A program made the translations under genes and the position numbers. Below, piece by piece: positions 39,301-40,698 of a stretch of 40,698 bases of DNA. The stretch comes from Acidobacteriota bacterium (GTDB taxonomy: Bacteria; Acidobacteriota; Thermoanaerobaculia; Thermoanaerobaculales; Sulfomarinibacteraceae). Numbering within the stretch: position 1 is the stretch's first letter; the number at the start of each line of letters is the position of its first letter. The stretch is taken from NCBI GenBank assembly GCA_022340665.1, contig JAJDNM010000005.1, positions 1-40,698 of the forward strand, in the 5' to 3' direction. The notes beneath the pieces were generated by a model. The model ran no database searches, was not told the DNA's origin, and saw nothing but the letters and a program-made list of their open reading frames with translations.

Positions 39301-40698
39301 CTACTCCAGACCCTCGACTCGCGCCGTCGTTTCGGCGACTCGTTCAGACAGGGCTCTGAGCTGATCCCGTTTACCGGCCAGGCGTTCCGATTCTGAACGC
39401 ACGAAACGTGTGTACGGCGCAATCGTCTCTTCGAGGCGTCGACGACCTCGTTCCGCCTCACTCTCGAAATGCGCCGAGAGAGCGGACATCAGGTCACGTC
39501 GAAGGGCCTCGATCTTTTGCTTGAGCTCCACCTTCGCCTGGCGGCGGCGGTGGGGCAGGATGAAAAGACCCAACGCCGCCAGCAGGCCGGCTGCCGTCAG
39601 CCCCGTAACGTCGGCCGCGGTAGAGCTCGCAGCCAGCGCCACCGCCGCTCCGAGTCCGAGAGCACCGACCTCGATAACGGCGGCAGACGTCACTGCTTTC
39701 TGAAGATCTTCAGCCATGCGCTGTGCTTCACCGGATCGGTCGTACGAGGCGAGCCCTTCGCGCGCCGCTCGCCCGACCGTTTCGAGGAGACGTGCCCGAT
39801 CCGCCTCGAATCGCCCACTGACCTCTCCGACCATGCGATCTGCATGGGCTGCAACTCGACGGTTGACGTGGTTGACAACGTTCTGCCAATGCCCAAGCTC
39901 CGAATCCACCAGCCAGTCGATCAGTGAATCGACCTTGGCGTCCACCACTTCCGGTGCGTCCGCAACAACCAGGCTGTCAAACTGGCTCTTGAGTTCGGAT
40001 TTGTCGAACAGCTTCGGCAGTCGATTGAGTCGAACCGTGTCATCGAAGAATTCGGTACCACGCTGCTCCATCGCGTGGAGAACGTTGTCGATGTCCGCCA
40101 GTCGAAGATCGAACTCTCTGCGGATATCCTCGGTCCACACGCGGGTCTGGCTCTCGATATCATCTATCGTCTTCAGATCAGCTGCCAACATCTCGAGTTG
40201 ACCCTCCACCCGCTGCAGTGCAGCATCGAGAAGGTGGGAGGCAACGCCGAGGGGGTTCCCGAGCTTGAGCCTCAGAAGCTCTCCACTGTCCAAGGTGTCG
40301 CGGAGGTATCTCTCCACCTTCGGCAGGCCGCTTGCCTCCCTCTCCGCCTCATCCTCCGCCTCGACAGCGAGCTTGGAGGAGACCGGAAAGACCTCGGGCT
40401 TGACGCCGAGCAATCGCGTGGCGTTCTCGGTCACATAGTCAACGACCTCGACCACCTCGTCCTCGCTCCGCAGGATGTCAATCTTGTTGACTACCATCGC
40501 CACCTTTTTGCCCCACTGGCGGATGGTCTCGAGGAATACCCGCTCGCTTTCCGACAGCGGGCGATCGGCCGAGGTCACGAAGACCACGAGGTCAGCTCGC
40601 GGCACGTAATCTTTCGTCAAGGCCTCGTGCGCACGATCGAGCGCATTCGTTCCCGGCGTATCAACGACGCTCAACTGGTGAAGGGTCTCCACCGGCGC
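39301..40698 (-). CDS. Dynamin-like GTPase, N-terminus outside window
   Basis: The C-terminal 465 residues of a bacterial dynamin-family GTPase; the frame is still open at the window edge, so the P-loop lies outside. Visible GTPase motifs are DTPG (G3), VVFVTSADRPLSESE and VVNKIDIL (G4). A long helical stalk follows (LRLKLGNPLGVASHLLDAALQRVEGQLEMLAADLKTID). A hydrophobic pair near residues 340-380 (SAAVIEVGALGLGAAVALA, then LTAAGLLAALGLFIL) resembles the membrane-inserting paddle of bacterial dynamins. The tail is a coiled coil. Such proteins remodel or protect membranes and often occur as gene pairs; a partner may lie beyond the edge. Convergent with the Asp-box protein, 33 bases apart. Confidence 0.9.
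   Translation of the reverse strand, partial: APVETLHQLSVVDTPGTNALDRAHEALTKDYVPRADLVVFVTSADRPLSESERVFLETIRQWGKKVAMVVNKIDILRSEDEVVEVVDYVTENATRLLGVKPEVFPVSSKLAVEAEDEAEREASGLPKVERYLRDTLDSGELLRLKLGNPLGVASHLLDAALQRVEGQLEMLAADLKTIDDIESQTRVWTEDIRREFDLRLADIDNVLHAMEQRGTEFFDDTVRLNRLPKLFDKSELKSQFDSLVVADAPEVVDAKVDSLIDWLVDSELGHWQNVVNHVNRRVAAHADRMVGEVSGRFEADRARLLETVGRAAREGLASYDRSGEAQRMAEDLQKAVTSAAVIEVGALGLGAAVALAASSTAADVTGLTAAGLLAALGLFILPHRRRQAKVELKQKIEALRRDLMSALSAHFESEAERGRRRLEETIAPYTRFVRSESERLAGKRDQLRALSERVAETTARVEGLE

Overview
The window is GC-rich, gene-dense DNA from a Gram-negative bacterium. Signs of a Gram-negative cell are several signal-peptide beta-barrels, an OmpA-type lipoprotein and a Rieske/cytochrome b complex. 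The mix of gene families (a sugar-phosphate microcompartment, multiheme-c/HEAT/TPR cytochrome, sortilin-like Asp-box protein, pentameric ligand-gated channel homologue, many carboxypeptidase-regulatory-like domains) looks most like Acidobacteriota. That assignment is an inference from gene content, since no rRNA or marker gene is present. No tRNA, rRNA, CRISPR array, transposase or prophage was seen. Layout: (1) 1-5356, plus strand, the 3' part of a bacterial microcompartment (BMC) operon: RpiB-like protein (cut by the window edge), DeoC aldolase, CsoS1D-like double-stacking BMC-T, BMC-H, BMC-P, PduP-like acylating aldehyde dehydrogenase, PduT-like BMC-T and two more BMC-P genes. Most junctions overlap by a few bases. 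Gene content fits the sugar-phosphate-utilising (SPU) class: DeoC would release acetaldehyde from deoxyribose 5-phosphate inside the shell and the dehydrogenase would turn it into acetyl-CoA. (2) 5357-12870: two paralogous outer-membrane barrels, a third unrelated barrel, a GabD-type dehydrogenase and a membrane sensor with a SpoIIE/PP2C phosphatase output. (3) 12871-17725, minus strand: a DUF4136 protein, then a compact respiratory operon of fused b6/subunit-IV cytochrome b, Tat-type Rieske protein and an eight-heme cytochrome with HEAT and TPR repeats. (4) 17838-23129: META-domain lipoprotein, small four-helix membrane protein, iodotyrosine-deiodinase-like flavoprotein, VWA-TSP3-OmpA lipoprotein and two barrels. 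(5) 23396-27986: a cassette with its own promoter encoding a 66-residue exported peptide with two cysteines, then an intergenic hairpin, a beta-propeller protein and a 1046-residue protein of repeated carboxypeptidase-regulatory-like domains. This is the best candidate here for an undescribed system. (6) 28017-40698: a large envelope protein with a Gly/Tyr/Trp-rich region and an S-T-R-P tail, a STAS protein, a large MscS-type channel, NhaA antiporter divergent from a pentameric ligand-gated ion channel homologue, a 1092-residue Asp-box propeller protein and the C-terminal part of a dynamin-like GTPase. Two further patterns recur. Several genes have a -10 hexamer only 7-9 bases before the start codon, suggesting leaderless transcripts. 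Several intergenic gaps hold quasi-periodic, often self-complementary sequence, each with a different short word.
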